In this document: positions 10,611-20,783 of the stretch, in pieces | Layout: every line of letters starts with the position of its first letter | How positions within the stretch are numbered: the stretch's first letter is position 1 | Source of the DNA: Leishmania martiniquensis | Lineage: Eukaryota; Euglenozoa; Kinetoplastea; Trypanosomatida; Trypanosomatidae | Direction: 5' to 3' | Assembly (NCBI RefSeq): GCF_017916325.1 | Contig: NC_090165.1 | Location: 310,001-374,000, forward strand | Length of the DNA: 64,000 nt | The notes under the pieces: model-generated | What the model was told of the DNA's origin: nothing | The model's database searches: none | Seen by the model: the letters and a program-made list of their open reading frames with translations, nothing else | Translations under genes and position numbers: made by a program

Positions 10611-12713
10611 ATGCCTGCGCTCCTCCCACACCGAGTTGTGGAGGACTGCCTTCTTCAGGGTGCTCATCTACCCGAGGCGCTTTATGCGGTTGTGGGCTTG
10701 GTGTGGTTTAGCCTTGTCAACGGCGCGCGCGACGCGCCGGCTGGAGAAGTCGTTGCCACCGCCAACACTACCCCTGAGGCAGAGACAGAGGCTGCATCTC
10801 CGGCCGCTCCGCTGGCAAGTGCATCACGGGCAGGCGACACACGTGACCCACGAAGCGGCGTATCAGACATCGCAGAGGTGACGTTAGACGCGCTTCTCAG
10901 GCAGGCAACGGCTGACCACGCTGTCTCCACCGCCGACGTGGATGCGTGGGCCAGCACGGCGCTGCGCAGCTTCGTTGGCGATTGCGATGCGTCCCTTATT
11001 GCGCCACTCGTGACGATGCTGCCAGCGGCGCCTCAGGCCGGCGCGCCTGCAGCGATCTCTGAGACGAGATCGGAAGCTTCCGCGTCATGTATGTCTCGGC
11101 GTGTGCTGGTGGTCGAGCTCAGTCCCCTAATCTTGCGCGTGCTCCTGTGGTGGGCTGGCCGTCCCCAGCTCCCGTCGCGGCGCAGCGGGCACGCTGCCAA
11201 GGCCGCACAACACGATGCTGTCAGCAACCGCGTCGACAGCGGCAGTATGGAGGGCGAGCGGGCGAGCAAGCCACCTGCAAGCAGTAGCGGCAAGTTGAAC
11301 CCGTCGTCCAGCGAGGATGGCGCCAATGTCGATGTACCTCCACCGCCGCTGCAGGCTGATGCGCTGCATTCGCACCAGCTGCGACTGCGCATTGCCGACA
11401 TCTTCGTCCTGCTTTGCCGCGGCGGCGGTGGGGTAGTGGTGTCGGACGCGCTCCTGTACGGCCGTTGCCACGACGCCTCCGAGCTTGCGGCGCAGCGCTG
11501 CCACCTTGTGTTTAGCGGCTTCTCCGATGCACGTTGGAGGGTGGCGACAACATGGACTTCCACCTCGACTGCGCGCTTTAGTGACACCGTGGACCTGGGG
11601 TCCATTGAGGCTTTTACTCCGCTTGGTGGGGGCGGGGACGGTTCAGGGGCGCGCGGCGGCACGTACGATGCGAGCGAAGTGCTTGGCGCGCTGATGGACT
11701 TGCACTTATCTGTCGCATCTGCCACCCACCATTCTCACCCAGGACCGTCGCTGCGCCTTACAAGTGACACGAGCGTAGAGTCAGACGCGGTGGCGACAGG
11801 CGCGCTGCTCCGCGCTCTGCTCCGATGCCCAGCGCTCAACAAAAGAGTGATGCGCCTGTTCAGCGGCGACGCGCGCGCAGCGAAATCGCGGCGCTTAAGG
11901 CGTGGGGGCTCAGCTCTCGTGAAGATGCCGCCTTCTGCGGCGTCGGAGAACGCCTCACAGGAGCTCGTCTCGCCTTCGCTTTCGACCGCACCCTTGAACG
12001 TGGCCGGCGCTCGAAGGCAGCTCGATTTTTTCCTGCCCGCCCTCACTCACCCGTCACCTATTGTGTCGTCCGAGTCGTGGAAAACATTGACGGTGCTGCT
12101 CTTCCCCTTCTCGGTCGCCACCGTCAGCTCTGCGACGCGCCGGCTATTGCTGTCAACGCCGGCTTGCCCGGTGCAGCGCCTCCTTGCGGCTGCTCTGGCG
12201 CTGCCTGGGGACGACAACAACGGCACATCGACACAACAGCCTGGCTCACACCTGCCTTCCCACCCTATGGCGCGCAACAACGCGCTGCGGCTCCTTCATG
12301 TGCTGTGCACCTCCACCGATCTGCCGCCGGCCGTCCAGCTACTCTTTTACCAGTGCCCCGCGCTTCTGTGGCGAGTGCTTCGCCTGGCCGCTGCCGCCTG
12401 CCAGGGGATACCCGCCGCTCATGTGGGGCTGGTGCGACGCGTGCTTGCCGACTACGTCATGCTCTCTGCTCGGCAGCCAGAGAGTTGTGCGGGTGGCAGT
12501 GCCGACCTTCTAAGCAGCGCTAGCGTCACCACCCAGAGACTTCTGCGCGATAACAAAACAGCCGTTGCCCGCTTCTTGGCGTCGACGTGCGCGGTATGGG
12601 GAGGCGTCGGTGGCAGCATCGCACCAGAGGACGCTGGCGGCGATTTGGCCGGTGCGGCCTCGGAGAATGGCTACGATGAGGGACACGTAATGGCGGCTCT
12701 GCATGCGCTGTGA
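10611..12713 (+). CDS. Hypothetical protein, 700 aa
   Basis: I do not recognise this protein. It begins at an ATG directly behind a pyrimidine run. It is helix-rich, with repeated Leu/Ala-rich segments such as ILRVLLWWAG (about 172-181) and ALRLLHVLCTS (about 561-571), which resemble helical solenoid repeats, although no repeat family can be named by eye. Acidic and Ser/Pro/Gly-rich linkers separate them, around 40-75, 200-245 and 330-350. An early hydrophobic stretch, ALYAVVGLVWFSLV (about 22-35), could be a membrane segment or a buried helix. Codon use and the long uninterrupted frame support a real gene. A scaffold or adaptor role is possible but unsupported. Confidence 0.75.
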   Translation: MPALLPHRVVEDCLLQGAHLPEALYAVVGLVWFSLVNGARDAPAGEVVATANTTPEAETEAASPAAPLASASRAGDTRDPRSGVSDIAEVTLDALLRQATADHAVSTADVDAWASTALRSFVGDCDASLIAPLVTMLPAAPQAGAPAAISETRSEASASCMSRRVLVVELSPLILRVLLWWAGRPQLPSRRSGHAAKAAQHDAVSNRVDSGSMEGERASKPPASSSGKLNPSSSEDGANVDVPPPPLQADALHSHQLRLRIADIFVLLCRGGGGVVVSDALLYGRCHDASELAAQRCHLVFSGFSDARWRVATTWTSTSTARFSDTVDLGSIEAFTPLGGGGDGSGARGGTYDASEVLGALMDLHLSVASATHHSHPGPSLRLTSDTSVESDAVATGALLRALLRCPALNKRVMRLFSGDARAAKSRRLRRGGSALVKMPPSAASENASQELVSPSLSTAPLNVAGARRQLDFFLPALTHPSPIVSSESWKTLTVLLFPFSVATVSSATRRLLLSTPACPVQRLLAAALALPGDDNNGTSTQQPGSHLPSHPMARNNALRLLHVLCTSTDLPPAVQLLFYQCPALLWRVLRLAAAACQGIPAAHVGLVRRVLADYVMLSARQPESCAGGSADLLSSASVTTQRLLRDNKTAVARFLASTCAVWGGVGGSIAPEDAGGDLAGAASENGYDEGHVMAALHAL

Positions 12714-13359
12714 GCGTGCGCCATCATGTGCAACGGCACGCCATCACATTCCACTACGGCCGCGTCACGCGTGACAAATCGAAGAATCGGTGCGTGGTAC
12801 GGGTTGCAGAGCAAAGGAGGCGTGCCAGGTCTGACTTGCAGAGGCTTCTCAAAGCTCTTTCCCCCCTTCGTCTTATCGACTGCAGGGAGGCCATAAAATA
12901 GTTGGAATCACCCCCCTCCCCCCCCCACACGACGACGACAAGGAAAGAACTGTAAGGTGATGCGTAGGCAATAACGAAGCACACAGGGCTCCTTTTTCTG
13001 TTTGTGATGCTATCGTGGCTTTTCGACTCTCTCTGCAGTTTTTTTTTTGTTCGTCGCTTATGTTTGGCGGATTTGCCACGACGGCTCTCGCCCGCCAACG
13101 GCTTCTGCGCCTTGCTCTCCCTCTCTCTGCACATCCGCATCTCTGCTTTTCTTCCCCTCCCTCCCCCCTTACGCAGTCTCTCCTCCCTTACATGTGCAGT
13201 GCTTCCCTATGAGCACACACACACACGTACGCGTATACACAGCTCATTGCAGAAGTACCACCACTCGGCAGCGCTACAGAGGTGAACGCCTCTCCCTATC
13301 TCTGCCGCATACCGCCCCCCGTCCCCTTCCCTTCCCTCTCTGAGCACGAAGACTTTGCG
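12714..13359. other. Spacer before the kinase gene
   Basis: 650 bases with strong pyrimidine tracts. The best trans-splice acceptor candidate is the AG at 13175-13176, after CCCTCCCTCCCCCCTTACGC. No gene seen. Confidence 0.6.
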
Positions 13360-15186
13360 ATGGACGCGGAAGCTCCCTCTTCGTCTCTCAGTGCTGCTGC
13401 TGCTCCCTGCCTGCAGTTCAGACCTGAGCAGCTGCAGCTCAGCTCAGGCATCCCTGTCGGCTCTGGCGCCATTAGCCATGTTGTTCAGTGCCGCCTGCAC
13501 TGCGCCGCCGCCCCGTCGCTGCCGGTTGTGGCAAAGATCGTCTCCAAGGTCCAGGTGCTGCAGCAGGGCAAGGTGCAGAGTGTCATGAACGAGAAGGCGG
13601 CGCTGCAGCGTCTCGGGCCTTTCCCGTTCGTTCTTCGTCTTTACGGCACCTCCCAGTCCGAGGATGAGCTTTACTTTGTGTTGGAGTGGCTGCCCCACGG
13701 CGACCTGCTACAGCACATCCGATACGTGGCAAAGGAGCGCGTGCGGGAGTACAACGAGGGCAAGGTGGCAGCTCTATCGCCCCCGAGCGTCTCCATCCCT
13801 GGAAAGCTAGGCGACGGTGCCAGCGAAACGGTGCCAATCGATGCCCCGAGGTCACAAGCATCGGCGTCGGGAGGCCCGTCTGCGCCGGCCACGCGAATCC
13901 CTGCAAACAGTACGGCTTTCCGCTGCCTCGACTTTCACGACATTCAGCTCATCACGGCGCAGCTCGTGCTGACCCTCTCACACGCCGCCGAGAGGGGTGT
14001 GGTGCTGCGCGACTTGAAGCCCGAAAATGTGGCGTTTGATGAGAAGTACCGCGCCTGTCTTCTGGACTTCGACACGGTCGACCTCGAGGGGCTCGCCAAT
14101 ATGCCACAGACAAACGGCGGCGTGGCATGCCCTCCGCCGACGGACGCAGGTGCGGGTGATGAGGGCGAGAGGGGCGACGACGAACATGACGACGCAGCAG
14201 CAGACGGTGGCGGCGCTGCTGCTTCCGCGCCACGGCCTCGCCTTACCGTCTCTGAAATCCAGCGCATGCGAAGAAAAACGGCGAGCTTCTGCGGCACGGC
14301 ACATTACGTCTCACCGGAGATGGTGGGGGAGTGCAAGTGGAGCTTTAGTAGCGACCTATGGGCCCTCGGTGCACTCGTGTACGAGCTGGTCTACGGCGAG
14401 CACCTTTTTTCGGGTATGACGCAGTTCGAAGTCCTCAAGAAGGTGGTCCATGGCAGCTACGCAGAGAACGAGGAGCTGTTTCCTCGGGTAGATTTCGACA
14501 CCGACACCGATGCGGAGGCGGGGCAGAGCGGCTGCCATCACCGCTTCGACGCCGTGAAAGATTTCATTCAGCAGCTCCTCGTGACAGACCCGCAGAAGCG
14601 GCTCGGCGTGCACCCTGACACGCACCGCTTCGACGCTGCTGCGCTGCGCCGCCATGCGCTGTTCGACGGCTTTCGATGGGGGCCGGTGGAGGGGCAGCTG
14701 CGCACCTTCCGTATGCGGAGATTCGATTCGGCCAGTTCGAACCCGATATGTGCTGCCTCAGGAGACGCGAGCTACGATGCGCGTAAGGCTTCGAGTGGCG
14801 CATCAGATGCTGCTGTATCTGACGCGTTGAAGTCGCTCGCCGCCACGTGCGTTGATCCGTCTGAATCGCTCGCCTCGTACTACCACATCCGCCCTTTCAA
14901 TGATCCCGCCTACGCCGAGTATGTCTATCGCGCGACGGCGGATGCGAATCCGTTCGAGCAGCTCTTCACAAAAGAGGCCAGCGAGGATTTGCCCACGGCC
15001 GCAGCCGCATCAGGCGAGACAACGGGCTCGGCGCGCGACAGCGCCCGTGGTGCAGTGGCGATGCCAGCGGTGGACGCCAGCCCCGATGCCGCCCCAGCAG
15101 CGGACGAGAGTGAGGCGGATGACGTGATTGACGATGTGGGTATGCACTACACTGGCAACCCCGCGGACAAGGACTTCCAGGAGTAG
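13360..15186 (+). CDS. PDK1-like AGC protein kinase with altered catalytic motifs
   Basis: A 608-residue serine/threonine kinase resembling 3-phosphoinositide-dependent kinase 1. Seen in order: glycine loop VGSGAISHVV (33-42), ATP lysine K59 in VVAKIV, helix-C glutamate E78, hinge FVLEWLPHGDLL (107-117), catalytic loop LRDLKPEN with D218, metal-binding motif DFD (236-238) in place of DFG, activation loop SFCGTAHYVSPEM with S309, and the FSSDLWALGALVYEL helix. The activation-loop sequence is the PDK1 hallmark. Two insertions, about 134-185 and 248-303, are unusual. The second is acidic and Gly/Ala-rich. The C-terminal 130 residues show no clear PH domain. The start is the ATG at 13360, since the upstream extension starts only with GTG. 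HRD has become LRD, which is tolerated in some active kinases. The DFG to DFD change makes activity uncertain. Confidence 0.85.
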   Translation: MDAEAPSSSLSAAAAPCLQFRPEQLQLSSGIPVGSGAISHVVQCRLHCAAAPSLPVVAKIVSKVQVLQQGKVQSVMNEKAALQRLGPFPFVLRLYGTSQSEDELYFVLEWLPHGDLLQHIRYVAKERVREYNEGKVAALSPPSVSIPGKLGDGASETVPIDAPRSQASASGGPSAPATRIPANSTAFRCLDFHDIQLITAQLVLTLSHAAERGVVLRDLKPENVAFDEKYRACLLDFDTVDLEGLANMPQTNGGVACPPPTDAGAGDEGERGDDEHDDAAADGGGAAASAPRPRLTVSEIQRMRRKTASFCGTAHYVSPEMVGECKWSFSSDLWALGALVYELVYGEHLFSGMTQFEVLKKVVHGSYAENEELFPRVDFDTDTDAEAGQSGCHHRFDAVKDFIQQLLVTDPQKRLGVHPDTHRFDAAALRRHALFDGFRWGPVEGQLRTFRMRRFDSASSNPICAASGDASYDARKASSGASDAAVSDALKSLAATCVDPSESLASYYHIRPFNDPAYAEYVYRATADANPFEQLFTKEASEDLPTAAAASGETTGSARDSARGAVAMPAVDASPDAAPAADESEADDVIDDVGMHYTGNPADKDFQE

Positions 15187-16122
15187 CGCAGCACTCCCTG
15201 AGGTGAAGGCCTCTGTGTGTGTGTGTGTGTGCGGGCATGTGTGTGTCTGTGTTCATGTGTGCTGCTTTCAGCCTTTTAGTTGAGAGAGGTGGCGAGGGTA
15301 TGAGAGAGGGCAGACTGTTGCAGTGATTATCCTCTGTCCCATCCTTGCCTCCACTCGGCATTGCCAACGGACTACACTGCCTGTCCTACCCCTTAGAAGC
15401 GACCTCAGATCGACGGGCCAATGCAGAGGCGTCGCGTCCACATCGCACCACCTTCGTAGAGGTGTACGGAGCTGTCTCTCGAAGCGCGTGTGCTCTGTGA
15501 TGAGCGACAGTGGCGTTTATCCGCCTCACCTCTACGCCGCCGCCGGCACCTGCAGAATAGCAAGTGTGGCCCCCGATGCCGTCTTGGATGGACGCGGACA
15601 CGCACATGTACGTGCCGTGTACCAGCCGATACCGAATTGCCTTCGTGCGTCTATTTGTGTGAGTGTATGCGCGCGTGTGTGTGTGGGGGCTCTGTGGCTG
15701 TGCGGAGAGGTAAGAGAGTGGCTGATCACCACCACCTGACACATCTCATGGGAGCGTTTGTACCCCGCCCCTCCCCTCCGCATAAAGAAAGGGCACGCGC
15801 TGATCCTGTACTTATGCTCCACCTCTTCTCTGCCGTGACCCTCTCCGCGTGTGCAACCTTTTCTCTTCAGTCGTGCTCACACGCACACGTACATACGCAC
15901 GCGCAACTGCGCAGCTACACGTTGGCTCACGGTGCAACCTCTTGCAGCTCTCTCGTATTGATTTTAGTTTTTTTTGTATTAGTTTTCAGAGTGCGGTGTC
16001 TTAGAGGGAGAGAGAGAGTGGCCTGTGAAGTGGTTCGACCGCTCAGCCTCATCGCCTGCCTTGGCGCATAGACACTGCGACACGTCAACCTTCACACCCT
16101 CGCCACCGTACATACGTTCGAC
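15187..16122. other. Spacer before the thioredoxin-Ufd2 gene
   Basis: 940 bases with TG and CA microsatellites (15212-15255 and near 15880) and a T-rich tract at 15962-15987 followed by AG at 15988-15989, a likely trans-splice acceptor. No gene seen. Confidence 0.6.
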
Positions 16123-19100
16123 ATGCTGGAAATAACGAGTCTTGGGCAGTTGCTATCGTACGTGCAGCGCCGCGATGCGGTGACGGTGATTGACTTCTAC
16201 GCCGAGTGGTGTGGACCGTGCCAACAGATCAGACCGCAGTTCGAACAGATGGCACGCTACTACGACCCCAACAGGGTCCTCTTTGCCAAATGCAACGTCG
16301 ACCGCAACCGAGACTGCGCCAGCCGCTTCGGCGTCTCCACTATTCCCACCTTCATTGTCTTCTACGCCAATGAGCGCATTACGACCGTGTCGGGCGGCGA
16401 CCTCGGTACGGTGCGGCGTAATATCGATCTTGCCATGGCCCAGATTCCAGAGACTGCGGCGCCCTCGTCTGCCAGCCAGGCAGCGGCGGCGCATAGCTCG
16501 CTGCAGGAGACGCAGGACCCCTTTGCGGAGCAGATGCTGCGCATTGTGGAGGCCAAGAGCACGAAGAACCCAATCCTCGAGAAGGACAGCTGCGACGCCG
16601 CGTATGCCTTGCTCAAGGCCAAGGCACCCTACGGCCTGCTGCTGTTGCCCTACCTCGCCTCTGACGCCTTCTCCGCTGTTGCCGTTGAGGCGCTCTTCGC
16701 CAACATCGCCTCTCGCGCGGGCGTTGAGCGGAACGACGAGGAGCATCTTATCAACCAGGTCCTGTCTCACGTCATACAACTCGCGACCCTTATCTCGTGG
16801 GGAGATATGGACATTGTGAAGCAGCTGCACCGCGTGCTTCTGTCGCTGCTCGCCTGTCAACAGACGCAGTCCGTGCTGATGGCGAGCCCATTCTTTACCA
16901 ACGTGTTCATCACAACGGGCGCGCAGCTCGAGCGCACCACGCTCCTGGGCGCTCTCTTTGGGCTGGGCCCAAAGCCGATGGCGGAGGCGGCCGCGTACGC
17001 CCCGAATGGGGACTGGCTCCAGATTCTGAACCTTTTCCCTCCAGAGAAGAAGGAGGAGCACCAACACACCGTCTACACCATCCAGCAGGAGATGAAGACG
17101 CTTGCGAAGATGAACGTGCGACTGGTGCAGGGCCTGCTGCGCATAAAAACGGCGCGCGACGCAACGCTTCGGTACCTTGGCAGGGCCCTACAGCTGAACG
17201 AGGATTACCTGAAGACGATGCATCACGACAGCCCCATCAGCTCTCGCTACTTCATGGTACAGCTTCAGTCGGTCCTCATTGAGCTCGCGCTACCTATCTT
17301 CCAGGTGCGCGCGAGCAAGGGTGGCGTGAACAATGCCAGCGGCTACGAATACCACCAGATCCCAGCGCACTACCTGCTTGATCGCCTGTACGGCCCACGT
17401 GGCGTCGTGGTATCTTTTGGCAGCGATGTCGAGCGGGTGGCGCACTACGATGACGACAACCCGCTACCCAGCGCTCCGTCGAGCCACGAAGCTTACAAGC
17501 CTTTCATCCATCTCTTCTTCCTCGCGGCCCGTGCGGTCACGCTATGCGCGTCCGTCTTCATTGACGAGCACGATCGCGATGAGCGCCAGGCGACCCATCC
17601 ACAGGCATCACCGCAGCAGCGCGATTTCTTTACCGCGGAGAAGCTCCTGCTCGAGGGCCTGATGGGGTCAGATGAGCTTGGCGCGAGCCGGCTCGATTTT
17701 CTCAATCACCTCGCCCATTGGCTGCTGACGGTGATGCAGGTGGACGACCAGGGTGGCCTGCCGGCTCAACCACCAGTGGAGTGGGGCTACCTGCCGCAGT
17801 GTCTCGTCGACTGTGTCATCCGTGCCGCGAGTATGGCGCCGTTGGACGGCCTCTATTCTGACGGCATGATCTCCCTCATGCTGGTGCTGATGGGCAACAC
17901 CAAGTACTTCCCGAAGCCCCACACGCATGCGCTCTTCCCGGCCTATCTGCTGCGGCTGCAGGAAAACTATACGACGCGCAAGGTGCTCGAGGAGCATCCG
18001 TGGTTCAGCACCCACATTGTGCGTGCCTGCATGGAGTGCTACATCGCTGTCGAGAAGTCCACCTACGAGCGGGTCGAGGTGCGCTACGAGCTGTCGTACG
18101 CTTTAAAAACGTTCCTCAAGTCAAACCTGCTGTGCGAACCCGTGCGAGAGGAGCTGGAGTCCCAGGCGAACAACACGATGCTGGAGCGCTTCTCGCACAT
18201 GGCCGTGGCGGAGGTGAATGAGGCGGTTGATCAGGTTATCGACACCCTCACCAGAATGAATGAGATGGTGAAGGCCGGCGCTGATTTGTCGGAGAATGCG
18301 GTAGCGCCGAGCAGCTCGCCGAGCAGCGCTGATGGGCTGGGCGGGCAGCAACAGCAACAGCAGTCGCGCCGCCAGCGCAGCGGCGCGAGTCGAAGCGAGG
18401 GGGCTGACTCTGGCGAAGACGAAGGCGAGGACAACGAGGTGGAGAACGCGGATCGGTCGCAGACGTACCACGAGCGCGGCATGAGCCTCCGCTCGCACCT
18501 GCTGCTCTTCACCGCGTCGATGGACATGTTCATCGAGCTCTCTTTGCAGTTTCCGAAGGGTGTGTCGCAGAACATGGTGGCGGGGCAGATTAGCGAGATG
18601 CTCGCCCGCAGCTTGATGGCGTTCGCTGGTCCAAACAGCCGGAGTCTGAAGATCCAAAACGCGGATCGATATAACTTCCGCCCTCGCGAGGTGCTGATGC
18701 GCCTTGTGGACTGCTTCACGCACTTTCGACGCTCCAAGAACTTCCTCCGCTGCTTATGCCACTGCAGCATTCCGCTATGTGACATAGACAGCGTCTTGCG
18801 CACCATCGTGGACCGCCAGCTCGTTTCAGAGGATCTCACGTGGAAGGTGTCCGAGATGGCGTCGGCCGTGACGTCTGTGTCCAAGGAGGTGGACAACGAG
18901 GAGGCTGTCTGGGACGACGCGCCGGATTACGCCTTGGACGCGTTGCTTTCCACCCCGCTTCTTCAGCCGGTTGCGTTACCCGCGGAAGTGAAGGACCTGA
19001 ACGACTTGGTGTATGTCAACCAGGAGACGCTGCATCACCTCCTCCTCTCCGAGAGCAAGCACCCTTTCACGAACGAGCCTCTGACAGAGGACCAGGTGGC

Positions 19101-19197
19101 GGCCTTTAACAAGCGTCCCGACGTCGTGGCCGCTGTGGAAGGGCGACGGGCCGCGATTCAGCAATGGCTGGCGGGCGCCAAGGCTGCGAAGGGATAG
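16123..19197 (+). CDS. Thioredoxin domain fused to Ufd2-type E4 ubiquitin ligase (U-box)
   Basis: A 1024-residue fusion. Residues 1 to about 107 are a complete thioredoxin fold with the active site WCGPC (29-33), the strands VTVIDFYAE and VLFAKCNVD, and the cis-proline P75 in STIPTF. The long middle (about 130-925) is helical and fits the elongated Ufd2 core of E4 ubiquitin-chain elongation factors. It carries a Q/S/E-rich linker at about 722-782. The end (about 935-1020) reads as a U-box: a start near DYALDALLSTPLLQPV, then LNDLVYVNQETLHHLLLSE, then HPFTNEPLTEDQV and a terminal helix. That order and spacing match the Ufd2/UBE4 U-box, which recruits the E2. An N-terminal thioredoxin is not part of yeast or human E4 proteins. 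A redox-linked or ERAD-linked quality-control function is inference. The start ATG is the first in frame and precedes the thioredoxin fold directly. Confidence 0.85.
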   Translation: MLEITSLGQLLSYVQRRDAVTVIDFYAEWCGPCQQIRPQFEQMARYYDPNRVLFAKCNVDRNRDCASRFGVSTIPTFIVFYANERITTVSGGDLGTVRRNIDLAMAQIPETAAPSSASQAAAAHSSLQETQDPFAEQMLRIVEAKSTKNPILEKDSCDAAYALLKAKAPYGLLLLPYLASDAFSAVAVEALFANIASRAGVERNDEEHLINQVLSHVIQLATLISWGDMDIVKQLHRVLLSLLACQQTQSVLMASPFFTNVFITTGAQLERTTLLGALFGLGPKPMAEAAAYAPNGDWLQILNLFPPEKKEEHQHTVYTIQQEMKTLAKMNVRLVQGLLRIKTARDATLRYLGRALQLNEDYLKTMHHDSPISSRYFMVQLQSVLIELALPIFQVRASKGGVNNASGYEYHQIPAHYLLDRLYGPRGVVVSFGSDVERVAHYDDDNPLPSAPSSHEAYKPFIHLFFLAARAVTLCASVFIDEHDRDERQATHPQASPQQRDFFTAEKLLLEGLMGSDELGASRLDFLNHLAHWLLTVMQVDDQGGLPAQPPVEWGYLPQCLVDCVIRAASMAPLDGLYSDGMISLMLVLMGNTKYFPKPHTHALFPAYLLRLQENYTTRKVLEEHPWFSTHIVRACMECYIAVEKSTYERVEVRYELSYALKTFLKSNLLCEPVREELESQANNTMLERFSHMAVAEVNEAVDQVIDTLTRMNEMVKAGADLSENAVAPSSSPSSADGLGGQQQQQQSRRQRSGASRSEGADSGEDEGEDNEVENADRSQTYHERGMSLRSHLLLFTASMDMFIELSLQFPKGVSQNMVAGQISEMLARSLMAFAGPNSRSLKIQNADRYNFRPREVLMRLVDCFTHFRRSKNFLRCLCHCSIPLCDIDSVLRTIVDRQLVSEDLTWKVSEMASAVTSVSKEVDNEEAVWDDAPDYALDALLSTPLLQPVALPAEVKDLNDLVYVNQETLHHLLLSESKHPFTNEPLTEDQVAAFNKRPDVVAAVEGRRAAIQQWLAGAKAAKG

Positions 19198-19924
19198 ACG
19201 GCGGGCTGGTCAAGGGGTATGCACATCTGCAGCGAAGGGCGAGAGGGTCAGAGAGACACAGGGCATAGCGGAGCAACACACCCTCCATTTGGCCATTGAG
19301 ATGGGGCAGAGGAAGAAAGGTCGGCGTTACGCGCTAGGCGCTCTGCCTTCCCCCCTCCCTCCGCTTCCCATTCCTCCCATTCATTTTTTCTTTGTGCCCC
19401 GCCCTGTGGCGTGCGCGGGTATGTGCTTCAAGTGTGCCCTCCTCCTCCTCCTCACTTTCTCTATGCATCGCGCTCTGTGTCTGTGCTTTCCCCCTTCTGT
19501 ATTGCTCAGGGGCGTGATTTCTCTACGCTGTCGTCTTGTACTATGTGCTCGGCAACGCTCTTTTGTTGCGCCACTGACTTTGGCCTCCCCCTTCCCCCGG
19601 CCCGCCCTCGCACCCCCGCACCGCTGTCTCTCGCACCTGGCAAGCCTGTGCACCTTCCGCCTCTCCCTCATTACCTCTGTTGTGTTCAGCATCGCTCACA
19701 CTGAGGCACGCCCCTCTCCCGCCCCTTGATTCCTCTAACACCTGCGATCTCGCTTGCTGTTCCCATACGTCTCGTACGCCGGGAAATGAAGTAGGGGCAC
19801 AAGGGGTTGATCGGCGGTAACTCTTCGCTCTTGATGCCTCCGCGAAACTTACACCAGTATGCTCCTCCGTCCGCAGGCGCTCCCATGCCAAGGCTTTGGA
19901 TAGAGAGGGGACCCCTCAGCGCAT
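19198..19924. other. Spacer after the thioredoxin-Ufd2 gene
   Basis: 730 bases with a pyrimidine-rich stretch at about 19340-19735 and no credible gene. The 13-base palindrome GAGGGGACCCCTC lies at 19905-19917, just before repeat copy 2. Confidence 0.55.
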
Positions 19925-20256
19925 GGGGACGTCTCAGGAGCCCGGTGGCCCCCCCTCCCACACACACACACGCACACTCGCGCTCTGTAGGGCTGCCGAG
20001 CAGCCAGCCCCCCCCTTTCCCTAGCAGACGCCGCACCGCTCCTCGCGGCGATGCAGGGTCAGGTGCCTGCGGCGTAGGGAGGGGGAGGATGAGAGCGACG
20101 CACCGGTACGTATGTTGGCGGCGAGGTGGTGGATGGCGTTTGGGACTGGTGCTGTGGCCAGGCGGCGGAGCTGGCGCATGGCTGTAGCGATGTGTCGTAG
20201 CGCTGCTTCGTGGCAGGGCGCGATGAGGGGGGGCTATCCGTGCGTGCGTGCGTGCG
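19925..20256 (+). repeat. Interspersed repeat, copy 2 (SIDER-like)
   Basis: A full-length partner of the copy at 1087-1414. The differences seen are a few bases in C and G runs and the length of the terminal CGTG run. The flanks on both sides share nothing with copy 1, so this is a dispersed element and not a segmental duplication. Confidence 0.75.
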
Positions 20257-20783
20257 AATTCCGGCAGGTGTGGGCGAGGGGTTGTCGAGTGCAACGTCGC
20301 GCGTGCGTTAAGCGTTAGAGAAGGGATGTATGGGAAGGAGAACGAAGCGCTCCTCTTCATGATCACTTCTGCGGGTACGTATGCGTGTGGGCGGGTCGAA
20401 TCCTCCGTGCTGTGTGGGGGGCACATGACGCTCTCTCTGCCGCACTGTCTCATCGTCCTTGTCCCTCTTCTCAATCGTCTCGTCTCGCGCCGACATCGGG
20501 TGGAATGGACCACAACTTACCGTGCCTGCCATCACCAAAGCAACGCGAATGTGCGCGGTGCTCATCACTCTCTGTTCACGATTTCAGGTCCGCTCTGTGT
20601 ATGTGATGTGAGGTGTCTTTGCATCTTTGCTCTGTCTTCAAGCAAGAAACGGCTGAAGGAGGAGGAGCCGCACGCATTCTGTCTACCGCAGGCCTCGAGC
20701 TGCTTTCGCACCCGGCCACTGTCCTTTGGACGCCCCCCTTCTCCCCGCTTTACTCGAGGGAAAGAGGACGGAGATAGAGAGCC
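20257..20783. other. Spacer before the 538-aa gene
   Basis: About 530 bases with no supportable gene. An ORF that begins inside the repeat and runs through to 20985 is a chance frame, out of step with the gene at 20784. Confidence 0.5.
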